From: Algiphilus sp022763315
GTDB lineage: Bacteria > Pseudomonadota > Gammaproteobacteria > Nevskiales > Nevskiaceae
Assembly: GCF_965249985.1 (NCBI RefSeq)
Contig: NZ_OZ252280.1
Direction: 5' to 3' (one strand)
Length of the DNA stretch: 64,000 nt
Below are positions 17,987 to 26,122 of this stretch, in pieces. The position numbers were made by a program, and so were the translations under genes. The first letter of the stretch is position 1. Each line of letters opens with the position of its first letter. The notes beneath the pieces were generated by a model. It searched no databases. It was not told where the DNA came from and saw only the letters and a program-made list of their open reading frames with translations.

Positions 17987-18894
17987 CCGAAGATGCGCCG
18001 CAGCGCCTCCTCAAAGTCCGCTTCCACCTCCGGAAGATCGGCCAAGGTTACGCCGCCTTCGAGCCGCAGGCGAGCGAAAGCGGGAAGCACCGCATCCTGC
18101 GGGACCTCGTGGACGAAGGACAAGCGCAGCAGCTTGCGCGCCACCAGCACGACATCGTGCACATCCGTGGCCCCGCCATGGCTGCGCATGGGGTCCTTGG
18201 CCGCCATTGCGGCATCGCTGATGCTGTGCGGGAAGCCCCATTCGGCGAGCAGGTAATAGCCCATCTCGGGCTGCAGCGCCCGAATCAGCGCTGCGATGCC
18301 GGGTTCGTTATCAAAGCGCCCGGGCGCTTCGTCAGCCAGCCGTATCACAGGAAGGCACCCCACCAAATGCAACAGTCCCGCCAGCAGCGCTTCGTCGGTG
18401 CCCACGGTACTGCCTCGGCTGCGAGTGAGCGCTTCGCACAACGCTCCGACACGGACGCTTTCCAGCCAGATGTCGGTGGCCACGCGGTGCAGGGTGCGCG
18501 AATGCGCACAGAACATTTGCTCAAGTGCCAGCCGGTTGACCAGGGCGCGCGTGTATTCCATGCCGAGTCGGGTCACGGCCGCCGGCAACGTGTCAACGGG
18601 CGCCCTGCTCTGACTGTAGGCGCTATTGGCCGCAACCACCACGCGCGCCGCAATGGCGGGATCGAGCGCAATGCTCCGGGCGATCTCCAAGGCATCACAA
18701 TGGTCGTCACGCACCAGCGCGTTCACTCGCATGGCGACGTCGGGAAGCGTGGGAAGGACCACTGCGTTCTGGTCGATGGCGTCGCGCACTTCGCGCGCAA
18801 AGTCGAGCAGCTTGCGGGAATGCCCGACGAGGGGTGATGGCGCCTCGCGCGGAGGCTCAACCACCACAGATTCTGTGGACACCAAGAACTTCAT
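17983..18894 (-). CDS. HDOD domain protein, copy 1
   Basis: This 303-residue protein consists almost entirely of an HDOD domain (about residues 40-245): VLPTLPDVAMRVNALVRDD, a DPAIAARVVVAANSAYS helix and TRLGMEYTRALV. HDOD is a non-catalytic relative of the HD phosphohydrolases used as a scaffold in bacterial signalling. No receiver, GGDEF, EAL or kinase part is attached. The ATG at 18894 has GGAG eight bases upstream. It lies head to tail with a close paralogue at 19063, which suggests a local duplication. Its role is unknown; motility, stress or second-messenger control is possible. Confidence 0.85.
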   Translation of the reverse strand: MKFLVSTESVVVEPPREAPSPLVGHSRKLLDFAREVRDAIDQNAVVLPTLPDVAMRVNALVRDDHCDALEIARSIALDPAIAARVVVAANSAYSQSRAPVDTLPAAVTRLGMEYTRALVNRLALEQMFCAHSRTLHRVATDIWLESVRVGALCEALTRSRGSTVGTDEALLAGLLHLVGCLPVIRLADEAPGRFDNEPGIAALIRALQPEMGYYLLAEWGFPHSISDAAMAAKDPMRSHGGATDVHDVVLVARKLLRLSFVHEVPQDAVLPAFARLRLEGGVTLADLPEVEADFEEALRRIFG

Positions 18895-19062
18895 GTTCGC
18901 CGCTCCGCAGGGACTGCGCAGGCCGTTGCTGAGCTGCGAGCATGCCGCTGATGCCACACGGCGGCGCACGGATCACGATCAAGGGCGCAAGGACATTGAC
19001 GAGTGGCGCGCAATGGCAGGCGTTGCGAGCAACCTCACTTCGATTCATGGCGATGACGGCAG

Positions 19063-19953
19063 CTACTGCATCAGGCCGTCGAGCGCCACCGCGAAAGCGC
19101 GGTGGAACTCGGGCAGATCCTCCAGCGTCGCCAGATAGGGCAGGCGCAACCGTTCAAAGGCGGGTAACTCCGCATCGGCGGACAGGGCGCGCAGGAAATC
19201 CAGCGACAGCAGCTTCCGCGCGACGATGACGACGTCGCTGGCCTCGGTAGCGCCCTCATGCTGCCGCCACGGATCCTTGTAGACCCAGGCGCAGGCACAG
19301 AACGAAGCCGAGAACCCCCATGCGGACAGCAGGTAGTGGCCAATCTCCGGTTGCAGGATCCGGATGACGTCGATGATGTGCTCGTGGTGCCCATCCAGTT
19401 CCTGCCGACGGTCCGCCATACCGATCACCGGCAGTGCGCCCACCAGATGCAGCAGGCCGCCGAGCATGGCTACCTCGGGATGCAGTTCGGTACGCTCGCG
19501 CGCCAGTACCTGGCTGAGCGCGGCCACACGCAGGCTTTCTTGCCAGACGCCATGGGCAAAGCGCAGCAAGGGCGCCGAACGGGCGCGAAAAAGCTGCGCC
19601 AGCGTCAAACGGGTGACCAAGGTGCGCGTGTACTGCATGCCCAGTCGCGTCACGGCCATCTGCACGCTGTCGATATGGGTCGCACCCGATGTGTAGGCGC
19701 TGTTGGCAGCCTGCACCACGCGAATGGCAATGGCGGGGTCACTTGAGATCGCGCGAACCAGATCGTCGATGGCGCCATCGGGATCGCTGACGACGGCGTT
19801 GACGCGCAAGGCGGTGTCCGGAAGCGTCGGCAGCACCAGACTATCCTCGTCCACGGCATCCCGCACACTGCGCGCGAAATCCAGCACATCACGCCGGAGC
19901 TGCGCTGGCGGGTCGGATGGTCCCTCGGAAGCCTGCGACACAACCCCATTCAT
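19063..19953 (-). CDS. HDOD domain protein, copy 2
   Basis: This 296-residue paralogue of the neighbouring HDOD protein shares roughly half of its residues by eye along the full length, including VLPTLPD, DPAIAIRVVQAANSAY, TRLGMQYTRTLV, GLLHLVG, LPVI and VARKLL. It also has no output domain. The ATG at 19953 has AGGG ten bases upstream. An in-frame ATG at 19983 has no visible ribosome site but cannot be excluded (306 residues). The two proteins might form a heteromer or respond to different partners, which is inference. Confidence 0.83.
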   Translation of the reverse strand: MNGVVSQASEGPSDPPAQLRRDVLDFARSVRDAVDEDSLVLPTLPDTALRVNAVVSDPDGAIDDLVRAISSDPAIAIRVVQAANSAYTSGATHIDSVQMAVTRLGMQYTRTLVTRLTLAQLFRARSAPLLRFAHGVWQESLRVAALSQVLARERTELHPEVAMLGGLLHLVGALPVIGMADRRQELDGHHEHIIDVIRILQPEIGHYLLSAWGFSASFCACAWVYKDPWRQHEGATEASDVVIVARKLLSLDFLRALSADAELPAFERLRLPYLATLEDLPEFHRAFAVALDGLMQ

Positions 19954-20292
19954 TCTTGTATTGCCCTGTTCTGCGCTCACCATGACATCGTGGTGGTGGA
20001 AAGATGGCCAGGTGGTTGGATGGATGCAGAATGGAGCGCTCTGCCATCACACATGCGCGGCGATGGATGAAGGGTTGCGCTTGGGTGACAAGTGGATCGT
20101 GTCTCCGATGACGATGCGCGCGCCACTGCCCCGGCCACCACAGCCCCACTTCCTGCTCTTCACTTGCGCCCGCGGCGTTGTTGATCCACGTCATCGCACG
20201 GGCCAGCGGCCCATCCAACATTCGGAGACCCACAGTGACCGCGGCCGACGCCGCCAAACTGCAGGCCGACGCCCCTGGCAGGAGAGCCGACC
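19954..20292. other. Divergent intergenic region
   Basis: This gap of 339 bases separates the HDOD copy 2 start from the oppositely directed gene at 20293. It must hold both promoters, but none matches sigma70 well by eye. A small stem GGGCC-AGC-GGCCC lies at 20200-20212. No gene was recognised. Confidence 0.4.
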
Positions 20293-20748
20293 ATGCGATT
20301 CGAACAGGTCAAGGATGTACTCAACCACGTCATCGCCTTTCATTGCGATGTCGCGTGCGACTATGCGGACATGGCTGCGCAGACGGAGGATGTGCGCCTC
20401 AAGATGCTGCTTGCCTATCTCCAGGAGCACGTCCGCAGTGCGCGCAAGGGTCTGGAGGGCTATATCCATGGCGATGCGCAGCCCGTGCTGAACACCTGGC
20501 TGCAGAACGCGCCGGCGCTCGAACATCCGCAGTTGCTCGACGCGCTGCGCAAGGATCTCGACGTTGCATCGGTGGACACCGTGGCCAGCGTCGCCGAAAA
20601 GATTCAGGAGACCCTGGGCGACATGTTCCGTACGCTCGCCGCCCAGGCGGATACCGACGGCGTGCGCGAACTCTTCAGTGCCCTGGCTGCCTTTCAGGCG
20701 GCCGAGGTGCGCCGTCTGGCGCGCGACACCGCCCGCTTCAACAGTTGA
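20293..20748 (+). CDS. Helical protein of unknown function, ferritin-like pattern
   Basis: This 151-residue soluble protein is predicted from its sequence to be almost all alpha-helical, with long amphipathic stretches. The first half (IAFHCDVACDYADMAAQ, then LLAYLQEHVRSARKGLEGYI) has acidic and His residues spaced as in ferritin-like four-helix bundles, but I could not confirm a metal site or a family. The start has GGAG ten bases upstream. It stands alone between the HDOD pair and the convergent CDF gene. Function is unknown. Confidence 0.7.
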   Translation: MRFEQVKDVLNHVIAFHCDVACDYADMAAQTEDVRLKMLLAYLQEHVRSARKGLEGYIHGDAQPVLNTWLQNAPALEHPQLLDALRKDLDVASVDTVASVAEKIQETLGDMFRTLAAQADTDGVRELFSALAAFQAAEVRRLARDTARFNS

Positions 20749-20784
20749 GCGGGAAACGGCACCGGCGCAGCGTGCGCGCCGGGT

Positions 20785-21711
20785 CTAGCGGCGATTGCCG
20801 CAGGCGGCGTCGGCACTGCAGCGATCGGCCAGCAATGCGTCCTCGGGCTGCAGCGTGCTGTGGCTGATGCCGAAACGCTCGGCCAACAGGGTTTGCAGTT
20901 GCGGCAGCAACCGCTGCCACTCGTCAATGGCGTGCAAATCGACGTGTGCCGCCAGGGCGTAGGACCGCGACGACAAACTCCAGATATGCAGGTCATGCAC
21001 CGCACGCACGCCCGGCACCGCGACCATCGCGCGTCCCACTTCGTCCGCACTGATGCTGCGCGGCACCGCTTCCATAAGCACCTGCAGCACCTCGCGCAGC
21101 AGGCGGCCCACCGATACCAGAATCAAGGCTGCCACAACCAGCGAAAGCAACGGGTCGATGGGGGTCCATCCGGTGAAATGGATCACCGCACCCGCGGTCA
21201 ATGCGGCGACCGATCCCAGCAGATCGCCAAATACATGCAGCAGTGCGCCACGCACGTTGATCGTCTGCTCGCCGCGCATCAGGATCCAGGCCACGAGCAG
21301 ATTGATCAGCAAACCGATGAAGGCAATCAGCATGACGGTGGCGCCCGCCACCGGCGCTGGCGCCGCCAGACGCTGGATCGCGGCCACGGTCACCGCCGCC
21401 ACCACCACGACCATGAGCAGCGCGTTGACCAGCGCGCCCATCACCTCCGCGCGCTGCAATCCAAAGGAATGACGCGCTGAGGCGGGTCGCCGCGCCAGCC
21501 ACGCAGCGAAGGCGCCCACCGCCAGCGAAAAGCCGTCACTCAGCATGTGGCCGGCGTCCGACATCAACGCAAGCGAACCTGACAGCCATCCACCCACAGC
21601 CTCGACCACCGCAAAACCCAAGGTGAGCGCCAATGCCCACAGAAGGGTGGACGTGCTGGCCCGCGCATGGTGGTGGTGACCGTGACCGTGTTGGGGGTCT
21701 GCCTGGCTCAT
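20785..21711 (-). CDS. Cation diffusion facilitator (CDF) metal exporter, zinc type
   Basis: This 308-residue inner-membrane antiporter should export Zn2+ (possibly Co2+ or Cd2+) in exchange for protons. It has a His-rich N terminus (QHGHGHHHH), six transmembrane segments and a C-terminal cytoplasmic domain. Metal site residues are in DAGHMLSD of TM2 and HVFGDLLGS of TM5, the His/Asp set typical of zinc transporters. The ATG overlaps the stop of the ArsR-type regulator by four bases (ATGA), so the repressor and exporter are translated from one message. The likely logic is metal release of the repressor, then export. Confidence 0.92.
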   Translation of the reverse strand: MSQADPQHGHGHHHHARASTSTLLWALALTLGFAVVEAVGGWLSGSLALMSDAGHMLSDGFSLAVGAFAAWLARRPASARHSFGLQRAEVMGALVNALLMVVVVAAVTVAAIQRLAAPAPVAGATVMLIAFIGLLINLLVAWILMRGEQTINVRGALLHVFGDLLGSVAALTAGAVIHFTGWTPIDPLLSLVVAALILVSVGRLLREVLQVLMEAVPRSISADEVGRAMVAVPGVRAVHDLHIWSLSSRSYALAAHVDLHAIDEWQRLLPQLQTLLAERFGISHSTLQPEDALLADRCSADAACGNRR

Positions 21712-22010
21712 GTCGGCGACGCCTCCTGCACGTGGGCGATCATGTCCGCCAACATGCGGCTGACATGCGCGTCCGCCGCACGGTAGAAAACGTGCTTGCC
21801 CTGACGTTCGGCGCGCATCAAACGCGCCGCTCGCAGCAGCCGTAAGTGATGACTGGCAAGGGATGCCGACAAGCCCAACTGAGCCGCCAGGTCCTGCACG
21901 CTGACCGCCCGGTCCAGACAGGCGCAGACTAGGCGCAGCCGGTTGGCATCGCCCAGCAAGTGAAACATGCCCGCCAGTTCCTCCGCTTGGTGCGCATCGA
22001 GTGCATTCAT
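21708..22010 (-). CDS. ArsR/SmtB-family metal-sensing repressor with alpha5 zinc site
   Basis: This 100-residue winged-helix repressor has helix-turn-helix VQDLAAQLGLSASLASHHLRLL. The C-terminal helix carries Asp80, His82, His93 and Glu96. That spacing, D-x-H-x10-H-x2-E, is the alpha5 zinc-site pattern of SmtB-like sensors. No alpha3 CxCxxC arsenic/cadmium site is present. It should release its operator when zinc or a similar metal rises. It shares four bases with the CDF exporter gene it presumably controls. A near-consensus promoter places the transcription start on the ATG itself, so the message may be leaderless. Confidence 0.92.
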   Translation of the reverse strand: MNALDAHQAEELAGMFHLLGDANRLRLVCACLDRAVSVQDLAAQLGLSASLASHHLRLLRAARLMRAERQGKHVFYRAADAHVSRMLADMIAHVQEASPT

Positions 22011-22016
22011 AGGCGG

Positions 22017-22055
22017 AAAATAGCAACAAGTGAATAACTGTGCAATTGTTTATTC
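22017..22055 (-). promoter_or_regulatory. Promoter and operator of the ArsR-CDF operon
   Basis: On the minus strand, -35 TTGCAC (22040-22045) and -10 TATTTT (22017-22022) are separated by 17 bases. An inverted repeat GAATAA (22032-22037), 12 bases, TTATTC (22050-22055) spans the -35 box, as expected for a repressor site. The transcription start predicted from the -10 falls at about 22010, the first base of the start codon. The same palindrome is about 45-70 bases upstream of the divergent M48 peptidase gene. Confidence 0.7.
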
Positions 22056-22099
22056 GTAACCGATGTCACAATCGGCCTCCTTCCCCGCCGGTCGTCCTG

Positions 22100-22912
22100 A
22101 TGTCCGGAATCCTGCACCGCTCGCTGCGTCTCTTGCTATGCCTTGCACTGCCATTGACGCTGGCTGGATGCCAGGAAACCCCCACCGGTCGCAGCCAGCT
22201 GGCCTTAGTGCCTGACGAAACCATGACGGAGCTGGGGCGCTCGGCCTTCACCCAGATGCAGCAACAGGGCCAGGTGCTACATGCCGGGCCTGCGGCCGAA
22301 CGGGTGCAATGCATCAGCCGGCAGATCACGCAGGCGGTGCAAGAGGTCTACGGCCCTGTGCCCCAGCCCGCGCAGTGGGCGGTGGCCGTCTTTGATGACC
22401 CCGAGCCCAACGCCTTCGCCCTGCCCGGAGGCTATATCGGCGTACACAGCGGGCTGCTGCAGGTGGCCGACAACGATGCCCAGATCGCCGCTGTGATCGG
22501 TCACGAAGTGGGCCATGTCCTCGCCCGCCACGGCAACGAACGCATGACGCAGAAGCTGGGCATCCGCATCGGTCTGGTCCTTTTCGGCCTGCTCAGCGAT
22601 GTCGAGAGCGAGCAATTCCTGCGCATGCTCGGGCTGGGCGCACAGGTCGGCATCGCCCTGCCCTTCAGTCGGCATCACGAGCGCGAGGCGGACCTCATGG
22701 GCCTGCACCTGATGACCGCCGCCGGCTACGCTCCCGAGGAGAGCGCCGCCTTCTGGCGCAACATGGCCGCCCTTGGTGGTGAACAGCCACCGGCCCTGCT
22801 GTCGACGCACCCCAACCACGAGGATCGCATCGCGCAGCTCAGCGCGCAGATCGCGGCCGTGCGCAGCCGCTATGGCCGTCGTTCAGCACCACCCTGCACG
22901 GCTGCGCCCTGA
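22100..22912 (+). CDS. M48 family metallopeptidase, lipoprotein
   Basis: This 270-residue periplasmic protease of the LoiP/BepA/Oma1 type has a lipoprotein signal with lipobox LAGC near residue 25. It should therefore be attached to a membrane and act in envelope protein quality control. The zinc motif HEVGH lies in IAAVIGHEVGHVLARH, with the third ligand Glu in HEREADLMGLHLM. FALPGGYIGVHSGLL and STHPNHEDRI are conserved in the family. The ATG at 22100 was chosen because it begins the signal peptide. An upstream in-frame ATG at 22040 would put 20 non-signal residues in front. It is divergent from the ArsR operon. Confidence 0.88.
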   Translation: MSGILHRSLRLLLCLALPLTLAGCQETPTGRSQLALVPDETMTELGRSAFTQMQQQGQVLHAGPAAERVQCISRQITQAVQEVYGPVPQPAQWAVAVFDDPEPNAFALPGGYIGVHSGLLQVADNDAQIAAVIGHEVGHVLARHGNERMTQKLGIRIGLVLFGLLSDVESEQFLRMLGLGAQVGIALPFSRHHEREADLMGLHLMTAAGYAPEESAAFWRNMAALGGEQPPALLSTHPNHEDRIAQLSAQIAAVRSRYGRRSAPPCTAAP

Positions 22913-22915
22913 CGC

Positions 22916-25900
22916 TCAGCGCGCTTGTGTCGGCCCTGCGGCGCGGTCATCGCCTTCGTGCTCGAGCTGCGGCAAACGCGCCGCACCGCGATGGAGCGCG
23001 GCAAAGGCGTCTTCTAGGGCCAGATACGCGGCCGGGATCAGCACGAGTGCGATAACCGTCACGAACAGCACCCCGAAGCCCAGCGAGACTGCCATCGGAA
23101 TCAGGAAACGCGCCTGCAGGGAGGTTTCGAAGATCATTGGGATGAGGCCGAAGAAAGTGGTCAGCGAGGTCAACAGCACGGCCCGGAAACGCCGCGCGCT
23201 GCCAATGACCACCGCCCAGGCCGGCGTATGGCCGCGCTCCCGGGCGCGATTGACCGCATCGATCAGCACCAGGCTGTCGTTGACCACGACACCGGACAAT
23301 GCCACCAGGCCAAACATGCTGACAAAGGAGATATCCAAGCCCAACAGCAGATGCCCGGCAACGGCGCCGATAAGGCCAAAGGGAATGGCGAGCATGATGA
23401 GCAACGGCTGCACATAGGAGCGGAAGGCCACCGCGATCAGCGCGTAAATCAGGAACATGGCAAAGACCATGCCCGTCCCTAGGGCGCTGAATGATTCGGC
23501 GCGATCCTGCTGCCCGAAGGAAAGCTCCCAGGCCATGCCCGGATAGTCCTGCATCAGGGCCGGCATCACCCGCGACACGATGTCGGCATTGATCTGGCTG
23601 GCGGAGGCCTGGGCGGGATTGACCGATGCTGTCACGTCGATGACCCGGCGCCCCTCTTCGCGCTCGATCTGCGTGAAGGCCTGGTTGTACTCCAAGATCG
23701 CCGCCTGGTTCAGCGGCACTTCGCCACCATTGGGCGTGCGCAGGATCAATGATTCCAGCGTCTCAAGCCGGTCGCGCTCCTCTTCGCGCAAGCGCACATA
23801 AAGCCGGACCTCATCGCGTCCACGCTGTACGCGTTCAGCCTCGGCGCCGAAGAAGGCACCACGCAACTGCGCAGCCACCGAGGCCACATCAAGGCCAAGG
23901 GCGCGTCCCAGGGGGGTCAGCGCGATCTCGATCTGCGGCTTGCCGCTGGAGAAGCCGTCGTCGATGTTGTAGACGCCGTCATAGCTTGTCAGCTCCTCGG
24001 CAAGCCGGGAGGCGACCATCTCCAGCGTGGCCTGTTCATTGTGCGCCAATTCGAAACCGAGATCCGGTCCGCTGGCAGGCCCCAGCCCGAAATCGAACTG
24101 CAGGCGATCGACTCCGGCCGGCTCCCCAAAGCGGGCACGCCAGGCGTCCGCGAAGTCGCGGGCACTGAAATCGCGCTGCCCGGAATCCACCAGCTCCACC
24201 TCGACATAGCCGCTATTGGCCGAGCCACCGCTACTGCCGCTCCCAACCGGGCCGCCCTGCCCCGGCCGACCGCCGACTTCGGCATAGACCCCCTCAACAA
24301 TGGCGGCTGAATCACCGCCGGCCAGTTCCTCCACGGTGGCACGTGCGGCGGCTTCCATGGCGCGCACCAGACGCGCGGTATCGGCTTCCGGAGCGCCCAC
24401 CGGCAGCACCACCGTACCCGTCACCGTGTCGCTCTCGATATCCGGCAGAAAGCGCACCGGCATCAGACCGGAGAGGATCATGCCCACGGTCACGATCAAG
24501 CCGGCGAGGCCGCAGGACAAGGTCAGATAGCGCCGGCGCAGCGCCTGCGCCAGAAAAGGGCGATAGCGCCGGCGCACAAAGCGCTCAAGCCGCGTCGACA
24601 CCCCCTCCTGAAAGCGTTGCAGCGCGCCCCAAGGGCCCTTCCACGGCCGCGCCTTGCGCACCATGGCCAGATGCGCCGGCAGGATGAACAGGCTCTCGAT
24701 CAGGGAGATCAGCAGGATGGGAATGACCACCAAGGGAATATCGACGAAGAATTTTCCGATCGTGCCGGGCACGAAGAGCAAGGGTGCAAAGGCCACGATG
24801 GTGGTCAACACCGCGAACACAACAGGTTTGCCGACTTCGCGTGCGCCGCGGATCGCCGCTTGCAGCGGCGGCATGCCCGCCTGTCGATAGTGGAATCCCG
24901 CTTCCCCCACCACGATGGCGTCATCCACGACGATGCCAAGTACCAGCAGGAAGGCGAACATCGACAGCATGTTCACCGACACATCCAAAGCCGGTAGCAG
25001 CAGGAAGACGCCGAAGAAGGACACCGGGATGCCCAACGTGACCCAGAAGGCCAGGGCCGGACGCAGGAAGATGCCCAGCACGACCAGCACCAGTACGACA
25101 CCCAGCTGACCGTTGCTGATCAACAGCCCGACGCGGCCGGCGAAGAGTTCGGAGCGGTCGTCCCAGACCTGGATCCCGACGGTCTCGGGCCATTCCTCAC
25201 GCTTGTTGTCGACGTAATTGCGCACCACCTCGGCGATCTCGAGGGGCGATTGCTCACCGACCCGGAAGACGCGCACCTGCCCCGCCGGCTCGCCGTTGAA
25301 GAAGGCCGACCGATTGGTGTCCTCGAAGCCGTCGCGGATACGGGCGATGTCGCCCAGACGCAGCAAGGCCCCACCCGGCTCGGCGAGGATCACCAGATCG
25401 CGCAGGGATTCGGCGTCTTCGCGACGCTCATCGACGCGGACCAGCACCTCGCCGCCGCGGGTCTCGATGATCCCCGCGCCGAGCTGCTGCGAATTCTGGT
25501 CGATGCGCTGGGCGATCTCCGGCAAACTCAGCCCGTACCGCCGCAGCGCGGTCTCGTCGAGCTCGATGCTGATTTCGGGCGGTGGGATGGCCGCCAGATC
25601 GACCAGGGTGATCTCGGGAAATTCCAGCAGTTCACGCCGCGCCTGCTCCGCCAGCGCTTTCAGCGTATGCCGGTCAACTTCGCCGTGCAGGATCAGCGTA
25701 ACGACCTGCTGCTGGGTCGCCGCCGAGGAAATGATCGGCTCCTCGGCGTCGCCGGGGAAGGTCGTGATGCCGTCCACCGCGGTCTTGACATCGCTCAGGG
25801 CGGTGCTGACATCGGTGCCCGAAAACAGCTCCGCGACCACCACGCCGCGGCTTTCCGTCGACGTGGAGCGTACTTCCTTGATCTGCTCGATATCGCGGAT

Positions 25901-26122
25901 GGCTTCCTCGATGGCGAGCACCACGCCCTCCTCGACCTCTTCCGGCGTAGCGCCCGGAAAAGGCACCGACACCGTGATGATGTCGAGCTCCACGCGTGGA
26001 AAGACCTCTTTCTTGACATTGAGCGCGAACAGCAGGCCGCCAATCAGCAGCACCAGCATGAGCAGGTTGGCCGCTACATGATTCTCGGCCATCCATGCGA
26101 TGGGACCGCGCGCCTCAGGCAT
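22916..26122 (-). CDS. RND efflux transporter, inner-membrane pump
   Basis: This 1068-residue AcrB-type pump has 12 transmembrane segments and two large periplasmic loops, driven by proton import. TM4 keeps the Asp pair (VLGIVVDDAIVV). In TM10, where AcrB has the proton-relay Lys, the sequence reads GVVVNDSLVLID with Asn at that position. The following Thr region (VLLTSLTTFFG) is kept. The ATG at 26122 has GGAGG six bases upstream and overlaps the adaptor stop by eight bases. It is the last gene of a three-gene operon encoding outer-membrane channel, adaptor and pump. Likely substrates are toxic hydrophobic compounds; specificity cannot be read. Confidence 0.93.
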   Translation of the reverse strand: MPEARGPIAWMAENHVAANLLMLVLLIGGLLFALNVKKEVFPRVELDIITVSVPFPGATPEEVEEGVVLAIEEAIRDIEQIKEVRSTSTESRGVVVAELFSGTDVSTALSDVKTAVDGITTFPGDAEEPIISSAATQQQVVTLILHGEVDRHTLKALAEQARRELLEFPEITLVDLAAIPPPEISIELDETALRRYGLSLPEIAQRIDQNSQQLGAGIIETRGGEVLVRVDERREDAESLRDLVILAEPGGALLRLGDIARIRDGFEDTNRSAFFNGEPAGQVRVFRVGEQSPLEIAEVVRNYVDNKREEWPETVGIQVWDDRSELFAGRVGLLISNGQLGVVLVLVVLGIFLRPALAFWVTLGIPVSFFGVFLLLPALDVSVNMLSMFAFLLVLGIVVDDAIVVGEAGFHYRQAGMPPLQAAIRGAREVGKPVVFAVLTTIVAFAPLLFVPGTIGKFFVDIPLVVIPILLISLIESLFILPAHLAMVRKARPWKGPWGALQRFQEGVSTRLERFVRRRYRPFLAQALRRRYLTLSCGLAGLIVTVGMILSGLMPVRFLPDIESDTVTGTVVLPVGAPEADTARLVRAMEAAARATVEELAGGDSAAIVEGVYAEVGGRPGQGGPVGSGSSGGSANSGYVEVELVDSGQRDFSARDFADAWRARFGEPAGVDRLQFDFGLGPASGPDLGFELAHNEQATLEMVASRLAEELTSYDGVYNIDDGFSSGKPQIEIALTPLGRALGLDVASVAAQLRGAFFGAEAERVQRGRDEVRLYVRLREEERDRLETLESLILRTPNGGEVPLNQAAILEYNQAFTQIEREEGRRVIDVTASVNPAQASASQINADIVSRVMPALMQDYPGMAWELSFGQQDRAESFSALGTGMVFAMFLIYALIAVAFRSYVQPLLIMLAIPFGLIGAVAGHLLLGLDISFVSMFGLVALSGVVVNDSLVLIDAVNRARERGHTPAWAVVIGSARRFRAVLLTSLTTFFGLIPMIFETSLQARFLIPMAVSLGFGVLFVTVIALVLIPAAYLALEDAFAALHRGAARLPQLEHEGDDRAAGPTQAR

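Noticed and set aside
17047..18837. A 596-codon plus-strand frame spanning the BASS and HDOD genes
   Set aside because: It runs out of frame through one real gene and antisense to another; no motif is seen.
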